Origin: Eriocheir sinensis
Taxonomy: Eukaryota > Arthropoda > Malacostraca > Decapoda > Varunidae
Length of the DNA stretch: 64,000 nt
Assembly: GCF_024679095.1 (NCBI RefSeq)
Contig: NW_026111765.1
Coordinates: 930,001 to 994,000, forward strand
Reading direction: 5' to 3'
The notes under the pieces are model-generated. The model was not told the origin of the DNA and made no database searches. It was given only the letters and a program-made list of their open reading frames with translations. The position numbers and the translations under genes were made by a program. Shown piece after piece: positions 16,745 to 30,897 of this stretch; position 1 is the first letter of the stretch, and every line of letters starts with the position of its first letter.

Positions 16745-17692
16745 TTATACATAGAATAATGTAAAATCGTATCAAAATAAGTACACAGAATATCAATAAA
16801 ATAATTCAAATTTGTATGAAAATAAAGATGCAAAATACCCATAAGATAAAGCATATTTTTTTTAAAAAATACATATATAAAAATACACATAGAATAATTA
16901 AATTTGTATTAAAATTAATATACAAAATGCACACATACAATAAGGTAAATTTGTATTGAAAAAAAAAACGCAAAATACAAATAAAACAGTGTAAATTTGT
17001 TTCAAAATATATATACGAATACACATAAAATAACGTAGATTTCTATAAAAATATATATACAAAATACACATGAAATTATGTAAATACGTATAAAATATAT
17101 ATAAAATCCATATTAAGTAATGTAAATTCGTGACAAAATAAATAAACAAAATATCATGAGAAGAATGTGTATTTGTATGAAAATAAATAATAGATAATAA
17201 ATTTGTATGCAATATATATGCAAGATACATTTAAATAATGTAAATATGTATAAAAATATATATATATACAAAAAACAAATAGAATAATGTAAAATCGTAT
17301 CAAAATAAATACACCGAATATTAATAAAATAATGTAAATTTGTATGAAAATAAAGATGCAAAATTCCCATCAAATAGCGCATTTCTTATAAAATATATAT
17401 ACCAAAATGCACATAAAATGTTTAAATTTGTATTGAAATAAATATACAAAATGCACACACAATAAGGTAATCTTCTATTGAAAGAGATATGCAAAAATAT
17501 ATATAAAACAATGTAAATTTGTTTCAAAATATATATACGAATACACATAAAATAACGTAGATTTCTATAAAAATATATATACAAAATACACATAAAATTA
17601 AGTAAATACGTATAAAAAAATGTAAACAAAATACACATACAATAATGTAAATTCGAAACAGAATAAATAAACAAAATACCAATAAAAGAATG
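16745..17692 (-). repeat. 45-bp satellite block 11, A-rich strand up
   Basis: Minus-oriented monomers. The 16690-17400 portion is an inverted copy of about 51250-52020. The end, AATAAAAGAATGTATATCTA then TTTATTTTAATAC, is junction J-C, shared with 63559. Confidence 0.92.
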
Positions 17693-17913
17693 TATATCTA
17701 TTTATTTTAATACAAAATCAAATATTTTATGTTTTTCGAATATATATTTTATAAAAATGCGTTATTATATGGGTAATTTGCATCTTAAATTTCATACAAA
17801 TTTACATTATTTTATTAATATTTTCTGTATTTATTTGATACGATTTTACATTATTTTATTTATGTTTAGTATATATTTTTTTTATACATATTTACATTAT
17901 TTAATGTGTTTTT

Positions 17914-18017
<104 letters not shown>

Positions 18018-18752
18018 ATATATATTTACGTTATTTTAAGCTATTTTACGTGTATTTGTTTATATATTTTGACACAAATTTACAATATTTTATGAGTATT
18101 TTGTATATATATTTCAAAAGAAATTTACTTAGTTTTATATATATTTTGAATATCTATTTTCATACAAACTCAAATTATTTTAATGTATTTTTGTATATAT
18201 TTCAATAAAAATTTTAGTTATGTTATGTGTGTTTTGTAAATCTATTTTCAATAAAATATATATTATTTTATTGGTATTTTGTTGATTTATATTGATACGA
18301 ATTTACATTATTTTATATGTACTTTGTATATATATTTTTATACGCATTTACATTATATAATATTTATTTTGAATATATAATTTTATACAAATGCATGGTA
18401 TTTTATGTGTATTTGTATATATATTTTCATATAAATTTACATTATTTTATGCGTATTTTGAACATATATTTCATTACAAATTTACCTTATTTTATGTTTA
18501 TTTTGTATGTGTATTTTGTACATTTATATTTATACCAATACACATTCTTTTATTGGTATTTTGTTTATTTATTTTGTTTCGAGTTTACATTATTTTATGT
18601 GTATTTTGTTTACATTTTTTTATACGTATTTACTTAATTTTATGTGTATTTTGTATATATATTTTTTATAGAAATCTACGTTATTTTATGTATACGTATA
18701 TATATTTTTGAAACAAATTTACATTGTTTTATATGTATTTTTTCAAATCTCT

Positions 18753-18770
18753 TTCAATAGATTCAATAGA
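18753..18770. repeat. 9-bp microduplication at a strand-switch junction
   Basis: TTCAATAGA occurs twice in tandem (18753-18761 and 18762-18770) at the point where plus-oriented monomers meet minus-oriented ones (next word TCGTAGATTTC). The first half derives from the TCTCTTTCAATAC monomer type. Confidence 0.75.
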
Positions 18771-21378
18771 TCGTAGATTTCTATAAAAATACATATACAA
18801 AATACACATAATATTAAGTAAATACGTATAAAAAAATGTATACAAAATACACATAAAATAATGTAAATTCGTATAAATGTAGATAAACAATATACCAATA
18901 AAAGAATGTGTATTTGTATAAATATAAATATACAAAATGCACATAAAATAACGTAAATTTATATAAAACTATATACATAAAATAGCGCAATTTTTTTTTA
19001 AATATATGTACAAAATGAACATAAAATAAATTTGCATAAAAATATATATTCAAAACACACTTTAGATAATGTAAATGAGTATAAAAATATGTATACAAAA
19101 TACCTATGAAATAATCTAAATTCGTATCGAATTAAATTAAGAAAATATCAATAAAATAATGTAATTTTGGATGAAAATATATATACAAAATACACATAAA
19201 ATAACCTAAATACAAATACAAATATACACATAAAATAATTTAAAATTGAATGAAATAAATATACCAAATAAACATAAAATAAGGTAAATTTGTAATAAAA
19301 TATATGAAAAAATACACATAAAATAATATAAATTTGTATGAAAATATATATACAAATACACATTAAATAACATGAATTTGTATAAAATTTGTATCAAAAT
19401 ATATACATATACACACAATAAAATAACGTATTTTTTTATGAAAATGTATATACAAAATACACATAAAATAATTTAAATACGTAAAAAAATATATAAACAA
19501 AAAACACAAAATAATGTAAATTTCTATGAAAATATATAAACAAATGCACATAAAATAATGTAAATTTGGATAAAATATATATTCAAAATGAACATTAAAT
19601 AATGTAAATATGTATAAAAAAATATACAAAATACACATAAAATAATGTTAAATCTTATCAAAATAAATAAAGAGAATACCAATAAAATAATGTAAATTTG
19701 TATGAAAATAAAGATGCAAAATATCCATATAATAACGCATATTTGCATAAAAATATATATACAAAATACATATAAAATAGATAAATTTGTATGAAAATAA
19801 ATATACAAAATGCACGTACAATAAAGTAAATTTGTATTGAAATAGATATGCAAAATACACATCAAAAATGTAAATTTGTATCAAAATATATATACGAATA
19901 CTCATAAAATAGAGTAAATTTCTATGAAAATATACATACAAAATAGATATGCAAAATACACATATAACTAGTTAAATTTGTATTTAAATACATGTTCAAA
20001 AAACAAATAAAATAATGTAGATTTGTATGAAATGAAAACAAATACATTTTATATAAAATATATATACAAAAAACACATAGAATAATTTAAAATCATATCA
20101 AAATAAATAAAAAAAATATAAATAAAATAATGTAAATTTTTATGAAAATAAAGATGCAAAATACCCATAAAATAAAGCATATTTTTTTATAAATACATAT
20201 ACAAAAATACACATAGATTAATCAAATTTGTATTAAAATTAATATACAAAATGCACATACAATAAGGTAAATTTGTATTGAAAAAATATGCAAATACGTA
20301 TAAAAATATATATACACAATACACATTAAATAATGTAAATTCGCATCAAAATAAATAAACAAAATATCAATAAAAGAATGTGTATTTGTATGAAAATAGA
20401 TATACAAAATACATATAAAATATTGTAAATTTGTATAAAACTCTATTAAAAAAATACACAAAAATAATTTAAATTTGTATAAAAATATATATACAAAATA
20501 GACATAAAACTAGTTAAATTTCTATTTAAATACTTATACAAAATACACATAAAATAGTGTAAATTTGAATGAAAATATATAAACAAATACACTTAAAATA
20601 ACGTAAATTTGTATGAAATATATATAGAAAATACACATTAAATAATGTAAATATATATAAAAAAATATATACAAAACACAAATAGAATAATGTAAAATAG
20701 TATCAAAATAAATACACAGAATATTAATAAAACAATGTAAATTTGTATGAAAATAAAGATGCAAAATACCCATAAAACAACGCATTTTTTATGAAAATAT
20801 ATATACCAAAATACACATAAAATATTTAAATTTGTATTACAATAAATATACAAAATGCACATTCAATAAGGTAAATTTGTATTGAAATAGATATGCAAAA
20901 TACACATAAAACAATGTAAATTTGTTTCAAAATATATATACGAATACACATAAAATAACGTAGATTTCTATAAAAAATATATATACAAAATACACATAAA
21001 ATGAAGTAAATACGTATAAGAAAATGTTTACAAAATACACATAAAATAATGTAAACTCGTATCAAAATAAATAAACTAACTGTCAATAAAAGAATGTTTA
21101 CTTGTATAAATATAAATATACAAAATACACATAAAATAACGTAAAATTGTATAAAACTATATACAAAAATAAACAAAAATAATAAAATTTGTATGAAAAT
21201 AGATATACAAAAGACACATAAAATAAGCTAAATTTGAATTGAAATAAATATAGAAAATACATAAAATAATGTAAATTTGTATCAAAATATATATTCAAAT
21301 ACACATATATTAAAATTAATATACAAAATGCGTATATAATAACGTAAATTTGTATTGAAAAAATATGCAAAATACACG
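18771..21378 (-). repeat. 45-bp satellite block 13, A-rich strand up
   Basis: Minus-oriented monomers. The 20460-21310 part has the same type order as 59210-60050, including the rare AATGTTTACTTGTATAAATA type. It ends in junction J-A (ATACACGTTTACTCATTC). Confidence 0.93.
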
Positions 21379-22634
21379 TTTACTCATTCAAATTTATATT
21401 ATTTTATTGGTATTTTGTTTATTTATTTTGATACGAATTACATGATTATATGTGTATTTTGTACATATTTTTTTATACGTATTTACATTATTTAATGTGC
21501 ATTTTGTTTATATATTTTCATACAAATTTACGTTATTATATGTGTATTTGTATAAATATTTTGATACAAATTTACTTTATTTCATGTATTTTGTATATAT
21601 ATTTCAATTCAAATTTAGCTTATTTTGTGTGTATTTTGTATATATTTTCATACAAATTTAATTACTTCTGTGTATTTGTGTATATAGTTTTATATAAATT
21701 TAAGTTATTTTATGTGTATTTTGTATATTTATATTTATACAAATACACATTCTTTTATTGGTATTTTGTTTATTTATTTCGATACGATTTTACATTATTT
21801 GATGTGTATTTTGTATACATTTTTTTATACGTATTTACTTCATTTTATGTGTATTTTGTATATATATTTTTATAGAAATCTACGTTACTTTATGTGTATT
21901 CGTATATATATTTTGAAACAAATTTACATTGTTTTATATGTATTTTGCATATCTATTTCAATACAAATTTACCTTATTGTATGTGTTTTTTGTATATTTA
22001 TTTCAATACAAATTTAATTTTTTGATGTGTATTTTGGTATATATATTTTTATAAATGCGTTATTTTATGGGTATTTTGCTTCTTTATTTTCATACAAATT
22101 TACATTATTTTATTAATATTCTGTGTATTTATTTTGATACGATTTTACATTATTCTATTTGTGTTTTGTACATATTTTTTTATACAAATTTACGTTATTT
22201 TAAGTGTATTTGTTTATGTATTTTCATTCAAATTTACATTATTTTATGTCTATTTTGTGTATGTATTTCAATACAAATTTACCTAATTTTATGTGTATTT
22301 TGTATAGTTATTTTCATACAAATTTAAAATATTTTTGTTTATTTTTGCATATAGTTTGATACAAATTTAGGTTATTTTATGTGTATTTTGTATATCTATT
22401 TTCATACAAATACACATTCTTTTATTAATATTTTGTTTATTTATTTTGACGCGAATTTTATGTGAATTTGTTTTCATTTCATACAAATTTACATTATTTT
22501 ATGTGTATTTTGTACATGTATTTAAATACAAATTTAACTAATTATATGTGTATTTTGTATATCTATTTTCATACAAATTGAAATTTATTTTTTTTGTTTT
22601 GTTGTATATATTTTTATTCAAATTTTCGTAATCT
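21379..22634 (+). repeat. 45-bp satellite block 14, T-rich strand up
   Basis: Plus-oriented block closely matching 15310-16450 in monomer order. It ends at the ATTTTCGTAATCTTATAAAA junction shared with 14671. Confidence 0.93.
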
Positions 22635-24055
22635 TATAAAAATATAGATACCAAAAAAACACATAAAATATTTAAATTTGCATTGAAATAAATATACAAA
22701 ATGCACATACAATAAGGTAAATTTGTATTGAAAGAGATATGCAAAAATACATATAAAACAATGTAAATTTTTTTCATAATATATATACGAATACAAATAA
22801 AAAAAAGTAGATTTCTATAAAAATATATATACAAAATACACATAAAACTAAGTAAATACGTATAAAAAAATGTATACAAAATATACATAAAATAATGTAA
22901 ATTCGAGTTAAAATAAATAAACAAAATACCAATAAAAGAATGTGTATTTGGATAAATATTAATATAGAAAATACACATTCAAAATAAACATAAAATAAGG
23001 TAGATTTGTATAAAAATATATGTACAAAATACACATAAATTAATGTAAATTTATATAAAAATATATATACAAATACACATAAAATACCATAAATTTGTAT
23101 AAAAATATATATTCAAAATAAATATTAAATAATGTAAAAGCGTATAAAAATATATATACAAAGTACATATAAAATAATGTAAATTCGTATCAATATAAAT
23201 CAACAAAACACCAATAAAATAATATATATTTGAATGAAAATAAATTTACAAAATACACATAACATAACTAAAATTTGTATTAAAATATATACAAAAATAC
23301 ATAGAAATAATTTGAGTTTGTATGAAAATAGATATACAAAATACACAAAAAACTAGGTAAATTTCTTTTGAAATGTATATACAAAATACCCATAAAATAT
23401 TGTAAATTTGTGTCAAAATATATAAGCAAATACACATAAAATAACTTAAATTTGTATGAATATAAAGATGCAAAATATTCATATAATAACGCATATTTGC
23501 ATAAAAATATATATACAAAAATACATATAAAATAATTAAATTTGTATTAAAATAAATATACAAAATGCACGTACAATAAAGTAAATTTGTATTGAAATAG
23601 ATATGCAAAATACACATCAAAAATGTAAATTTGTATCAAAATATATATACGAATACTCATAAAATAGAGTAAATTTCTATGAAAATATACATACAAAATA
23701 GATATACAAAATACACATATAACTAGTTAAATTTGTATTTAAATACATGTACAAAAAACACATAAAATAATGTAGATTTGTATGAAATGAAAACAAATAC
23801 ATTTTATATAAAATATATATACAAAATACACATAGAATAATGTCAATTCGTATCAAAATGAATGAGAGGAATATCAATAAAATAATGTAAATTTGTATGA
23901 AAATAAAGATGCAAAATACCCAAAAAATAAAGCAAATGTTTATAAAAATACAGATACAAAAATACACATCGAATAATTAAATTTGTATTAAAATTAATAT
24001 ACAAAATGCGTATATAATAAGGTAAATTTATATTGAAAAAATATGCAACATACAC
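22635..24055 (-). repeat. 45-bp satellite block 15, A-rich strand up
   Basis: Minus-oriented monomers. The 23840-24055 part is the inverse of about 8380-8600. It ends in junction J-A at ATGCAACATACACGTTTACT. Confidence 0.92.
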
Positions 24056-24382
24056 GTTTACTCATACAAATTTATATTATTTTATTGGTATGTTGTTTAT
24101 TTATTTTGAAACGAATTACATGATTATATGTGTATTTTGTACATATTTTTTATACGTATTTACATTATTTAATGTGTATTTTGTTTATATATTTTCATAC
24201 AAATCTACGTTATTATATGTGTATTTGTATAAATATTTTGATACAAATTTACTTTATTTCATGTATTTTGTATATATATATATTTCAATTCAAATTTAGC
24301 TTATTTTGTGTGTATTTTGTATATATTTTCATACAAATTTAATTACTTCTGTTTATTTTTGTATATAGTTTAATATAAATAT
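24056..24382 (+). repeat. 45-bp satellite block 16, T-rich strand up
   Basis: A block of only about seven monomers between two minus-oriented blocks. It includes a short TATATATATATATTTC stretch near 24270, a small TA slippage relative to 21595. Confidence 0.9.
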
Positions 24383-24389
24383 TCGTATA

Positions 24390-27300
24390 TACAAAATACA
24401 CATAAAATAACGTAAAATTGTATAAAACTATACACAAAAATAAACAAAAATAATTAAATTTGTATGAAAATAGATATACAAAAGACACATAAAATAAGCT
24501 AAATTTGAATTGAAATAAATATAGAAAATACATAAAATAATGTAAATTTGTATCAAAATATATATTCAAATACACATATAATAACGCAAATTTGTATAAA
24601 AATATATAAACAAAATACACATTAAATAATGTAAATACGTATAAAAGATATGTACGTAATGTAAAAATTTATAAAATTAAAGATGCAAAATACCCATAAA
24701 ATATCTCATATTTAAAAAAAAATATATACAAAAATACACAAAATAATTAAATTTGTATTAAAATAAATATACAAAATACACATACAATAAAGTAGATTTC
24801 TATTGAAATAGATATGCAAAAAACACAAAATAATGAAAATTTTTATCAAAAGATATACGAATACACACAATAAAATTACGTAAATTTTTATGAAAATATA
24901 TATACAAAATACACATAAAATAATGTAAATACATAGAAAAATATATATACAAAATACACATAAAATAATGTAAATTCGTATCAAAATAAATAAACAAAAT
25001 TTCCTCTAAAAGAATGTATGTGTAAGAAAATATATATGCAAAATACAAATAAAATAAAAAAAAAATTGTATAAGAACAATACAAAAATACATAAAAATAA
25101 TTTAAATTTTTTTGAAAATAGATATGCAAAATACAAATGAAATTATTCAAATTTTTATTGAAATACATGTACAAAATACACATAAAATAATGTAAATTTG
25201 TATGAAAATATATAATCAAATACACATAAGATAACGTAAATTTCCATAAAATATATGAACAAAATATACATTAAATAATGTAAATATGTCTAAAAATATA
25301 TATACAAAATACACAGAATAACGTAAAATCGTATAAAAATAAACAAACAGACAATCAATAAAATAATGTAAATTTGTATGAAAATAAAGATGCAAAATAC
25401 CCATATAATAACGCATATTTGTTTAAAAATATATATACAAAAATACACATAAAATAATTAAATTTGCATCAAAATAAATATACAAAAGGCACATACAATA
25501 AAGAAAATTTGTATTGAAATAGATATGCGAAATACACATAAATAATGTAAATTTGTATCAAAATATATATAAATATATATAAATATATATAAATTTCTAT
25601 GAAAATATATATTCAAAATACATATAAAATTATGTAAATAAGTATAAAAATATATATATCAAATACACCTAAAATAATGAAAACTCGTATAAAAATAAAT
25701 AAACAAAATTCCGATAAAAGAACGTATATTTGTAGGAAAATAAATATACAAAATTCACATAAAATTACGAAAATTTGAATAAAAATATATACTAAAATAC
25801 ACAAAATTAATTTCAATTTGTATGAAAATAGATATACATAATACACATATAATTAGTTAAATTTGTATTTAAATACATGTACAAAATACACATAAAATAA
25901 TGTAATTTTGTATGAAATGAAAACAAATTCACATAAAATAACGTTCATTTGTATGAAATATATATACAAAATATACATAGAATAATGTAAAATCGTATCA
26001 AAATAAATACACAGAATATCAATAAAATAATGTAAATTTGTATGAAAATAAAGATGCAAAATACACATAAAATAAAGAATTTTTTTATGAAAATACATAT
26101 ACAAAAATACACATAGAATAATTAAATTTGTATAAAAATTAATATACAAAATGCACGCACAATAAGGTAAATTTATATTGAAAAAATATGCAAAATGCAC
26201 ATAAAACAATGTATATTTGTTTCAAAATATATATACGAATACACATAAAATAACATATATTTCTATAGAAATATATATACAAAATACACATGAAATGACG
26301 TAAATACGTATAAAAATTTATATACACAATACACATTAAATAATGTGAATTCGCGTCAAAATAAATAAACAAAATATCAATAAAAAATGTGTATTTGTAT
26401 GAAAATAGATGTACTAAATACACATTAAATATTTTAAATTTATATAAAACTCTTTTTATAAAGATATATATACCAAAATAATAAAAATTTTAAATTTGTA
26501 TTACAATAAATATACAAAATGCACATACAATAAGTTAGATTTATATTGAAATAGATATGCTAAATACATATAAAACAATGTAAATTTGCTTCAAAATATA
26601 TATACCAATAAACATAAAATAACGTAGATTACTATAAAAATATATATACAAAATACACATTAAATGAAGTTAATACGTAAAAGAAAATGTATACAAAGTA
26701 CACATAAAATAGTTAAATTTTATTAAAATAAATATACAAAATACACATACAATAAGGTAAATCTATATTGAAATAGATATGCAAAATAAACATAAAATAA
26801 TGTAAATTTGTATCAAATCATATACGAATACACACAATAAAATAACGTAAATTTTTATGAAAATATATATAAAAAATACACATAAAATAATGTAAATACG
26901 TAGAAAAATATATATACAAAATACACATAAAATTATGCAAATTCTTATAAAAATAAATGAACAAAATTCCACTAAAAGAAAGTATATTTGTAGGAAAATA
27001 TAAATACAAAATACAAATAAAATAACAAAAATTTGTATAAAAATATATAAAAAATACATAAAAATAATTTAAATTTGTTTGAAAATATATATGCAAAATA
27101 CACATAAAATTATTCAAATCTGTATTGAAATACATATACAAATTACACATAAAATATTGTAAATTTGTATGAAAATATATAAACAAATACACATAAAATA
27201 GCGTAAATTTATATAAAATATATATACAAAATATACATTAAATAATGTAAATGTGTATAAAAATATATATACAAAATACACATAAAATAATGTAAAATCG

Positions 27301-28060
27301 TATCAAAATAAATAAACAGAATATCAATAAAATAATGTAAATTTTTATGAAAATAAAGATGCAAAATACCCAAATAATAACGCATATTTTTACAAAAATA
27401 CACGTAAAATAATTAAATTTGTATTAAAATAAATATACAAAATACACATACAATATGGTAAATTTGTATTGAAATAGATATGCAAAATAAACATAAATAA
27501 TGTAAATTTGTATCAAAATATATATACGAATAAAATAGAGTAAATTTCTATGAAAATATATATTCAAAACACAAATAAAATGATATAAATAAGTATAAAA
27601 ATATACATATCAAATACACCTAAAATAATGTAAATTCGTATAAAAATAAATAAACAAAATTACGATAAAAGATGCAAGATACACCTTAAATAATGTAAAT
27701 ATGTATAAAAAAAAATATATAAAAAAAAATAGAATAATGTGAAATCGTATCAAACTAAATACACCGAATATTAATAAAATAATGTAAATTTGGATGAAAA
27801 TAAAGATGCAAAATTCCCATCAAATAGCGCAGTTCTTATAAAAATATATATACCAAAATACACATAAAATATTTAAATTTGTATTGAAATAAATATACAA
27901 AATGCACATTCAATAAGGTAAATTTTTATTGAAAGAGATAAGCATAAATACATATAAAACAATGTAAATTTGTTTCAAAATATATATACGAATACACATA
28001 AAATAACGTAGATTTCTATAAAAATATATATACAAAATACACATAAAATTAAGTAAATAC
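24390..28060 (-). repeat. Segmental duplication S2, copy 1 (about 3.7 kb)
   Basis: Same order of diverged monomer types as 59840-63480. Shared rare landmarks are GTACGTAATGTAAAA (24652 and 60101), TTCCTCTAAAAGAATGTAT (near 25001 and 60411), and ATTACGATAAAAGATGCAAG (near 27659 and 63074). The offset drifts from 35450 to about 35417 bp, so there are small indels. One monomer near 24850-24890 (AATACACACAATAAAATTACG) is missing in the second copy. Confidence 0.85.
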
Positions 28061-28363
28061 GTATAAAAATAGATATACAAAATACACATAGAATAATGTA
28101 AAATTGTTTAAAAAAAAAAAAAGAATATAAATAAAATAATGTAAATTTGAATGAAAATAAAAATGCAAAATACCCATAAAATAAAGCATATTTTTATAAA
28201 AATACATGTACAAAAATACACATAGCATAATTAAATTTGTATTAAAATTAATATACAAAATGCATATACAATAAGGTAAATTTGTATTGAAAAAATATGC
28301 AAAATACACATAAAACAGTGTAAATTTATTTCAAAATCTATATACGAATACTCATAAATCAAC

Positions 28364-28568
<205 letters not shown>

Positions 28569-29448
28569 CACATTAAATAATTTAAAAGAGCGTCAAAGTA
28601 AATAAACAAAATATAAATAAAAGAATTTTTATTTGTATTAAAATATAAATACAATATAGAAATAAAAACACATAAATTTTTATAAAACTATATACAAAAA
28701 TAAACAAAAATAATTTTAATTTGTATGAAAATAAATATACAAAATACACATAAAATTTGGTAAATTTATATTGAAATACATTTACAAAATACACATAAAA
28801 TAATGTAAATTTGAATGAAAATATATAAACAAATACACTTAAAATAACGTTAATTTGTATAAAATATATATAAAATATACACATTAAATAATGTAAATAT
28901 GTACAAAAAAGAATATATACAAAACACAAATAGAATAATATAAAATCGTTTCAAAATAAATACACAGAATATTAATAAAATAATGTAAATTTGTATGAAA
29001 ATTAAGATGCAAAATACCCATAAAATAACGCATTTTTTATAAAAATATTTATACCAAGACACGCATAAAATATTTGAATTTGTATTAAAATAAATATACA
29101 AAATGCACATACAATAAGGTAAAATTGTATTGAAATAGATATGCAAAATACATATAAAACCATGTAAATTTTTTTCAAAATATATATACGAATACACATA
29201 AAATAACGTAGATTTCTATGAAAATAAATATGCAAAATACACATAAAATGAAGTAAATACGCATAAAAAAAGGTATACAAAATACACATAAAATAATGTA
29301 AACTCGTATCAAAATAAATAAACAAAATACTAATAAAAGAATGTGTATTGTATATATATAAATATACAAAATACAAATAAAATAACGTAAATTTATATAA
29401 AACTATATGCAAAAATACACTAAAGTAATTAAATTTGTGTGAAAATAG

Positions 29449-29478
29449 ATATACAAAATACATGTGTATTTTGTATAT
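29449..29478. repeat. Perfect inverted repeat at a head-to-head satellite junction
   Basis: Arms ATATACAAAATACA (29449-29462) and TGTATTTTGTATAT (29465-29478) are exact reverse complements around a 2-base TG spacer. The palindrome sits exactly where minus orientation changes to plus. Confidence 0.9.
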
Positions 29479-30897
29479 TTATTTTCATACAAATTGAAAT
29501 TATTTTTGTTTATTTTTTTATATATTTTCATACAAATTTTCGTTATTTAATGTGTATTTTGTATATTTATTTTTTCTACAAATATACGTTCTTTTATCTG
29601 AATTTTGTTTATTGAATTTGAAACGAATTTACCTTATTTTGTATATCTATTTTCATAAAAATTAAAATACTTCTGTGTATTTTTGTATATAGTTTTATAT
29701 AAATTTACGTTATTTTATGTGTATTTTGTATATTTATATTTATACAAATACACATTCTTTTATTGGTATTTTGTATATTTATTTTGATACGAGTTTACAT
29801 TATTTTATGTGTATTTTGTATACATTTTTTTATACGTATTTACTTCATTTTATGTGTATTTTGTATATATATTTTTTATAGAAATCTACGTTATTTTATG
29901 TGTATTCGTATATATATTTTGAAACAAATTTACATTGTTTTATATGTATTTTGCATATCTATTTCAATACAAATTTACCTTATTGTATGTGTTTTTTGTA
30001 TATTTATTTTAATACAAATTTAATTTTTTGATGTGTATTTTGGTATATATATTTTTATAAATAAAAAAAAGCGTTATTTTATGGGTATTTTAATAAATAT
30101 TTTGATACAAATCTAAATTATTTTATGTATTTTGTATATACATTTCAATTCAAATTTAGCTTATTTTATCTGCATTTTGTATATCTATTTTCATACGAAT
30201 TTAATTACTTCTGTGTATTTTTGTATATAGTTTTATACAAATTTACATTATTTTATGTGTATTTTGTATATTTATACAAATACACATTCTTTTATTGGTA
30301 TTTTGTTTATTTATTTGATCCGAATTTACATTATTTTATGTGTATTTTGTGTACATTTTCTTATACGTATTTACTTCATTTTATGTGTATTTTGTATATA
30401 TATTTTTATACAAATCTACGTTATTTTATGTGTATTCGTATATATATTTTGAAACAAATTTACATTGTTTTAAATGTATTTTGAATATCTATTTCAATAC
30501 AGATTTACCTTATTGTATGTGTATTTTGTATATTTATTTTAATACAAATTAATTTTTTCATGTGTATTTTCGTATATATATTTTTATAAAAAAATGCGTT
30601 ATTTAATGGATATTTTGCATCTTTATTTTCATACAAATTTACATTGTTTTATTAATATTCTGTGTATTTATTTTGATACAATTTTACATTATTCTATTTG
30701 TGTTTTGTATATATTTTTTTATACATATTTACATTATTTAATGTGTATTTTGTATATTTTAAAACAAATTTACGTTATTTTATGAGCATCTGTTAAAATA
30801 TTTTGATACATATTTACATTATTTTATGTATTTTGTATATATATTTCAATACAAATTTAGTTTATTTTATGTATATTTTGTATATCTATTTTCATTT
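29465..30897 (+). repeat. 45-bp satellite block 18, T-rich strand up
   Basis: Plus-oriented monomers with an order similar to 54890-55480 and 15650-16030. It ends in TTTTCATTTG then TATCCAATTAAATAAATAAA. Confidence 0.93.
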
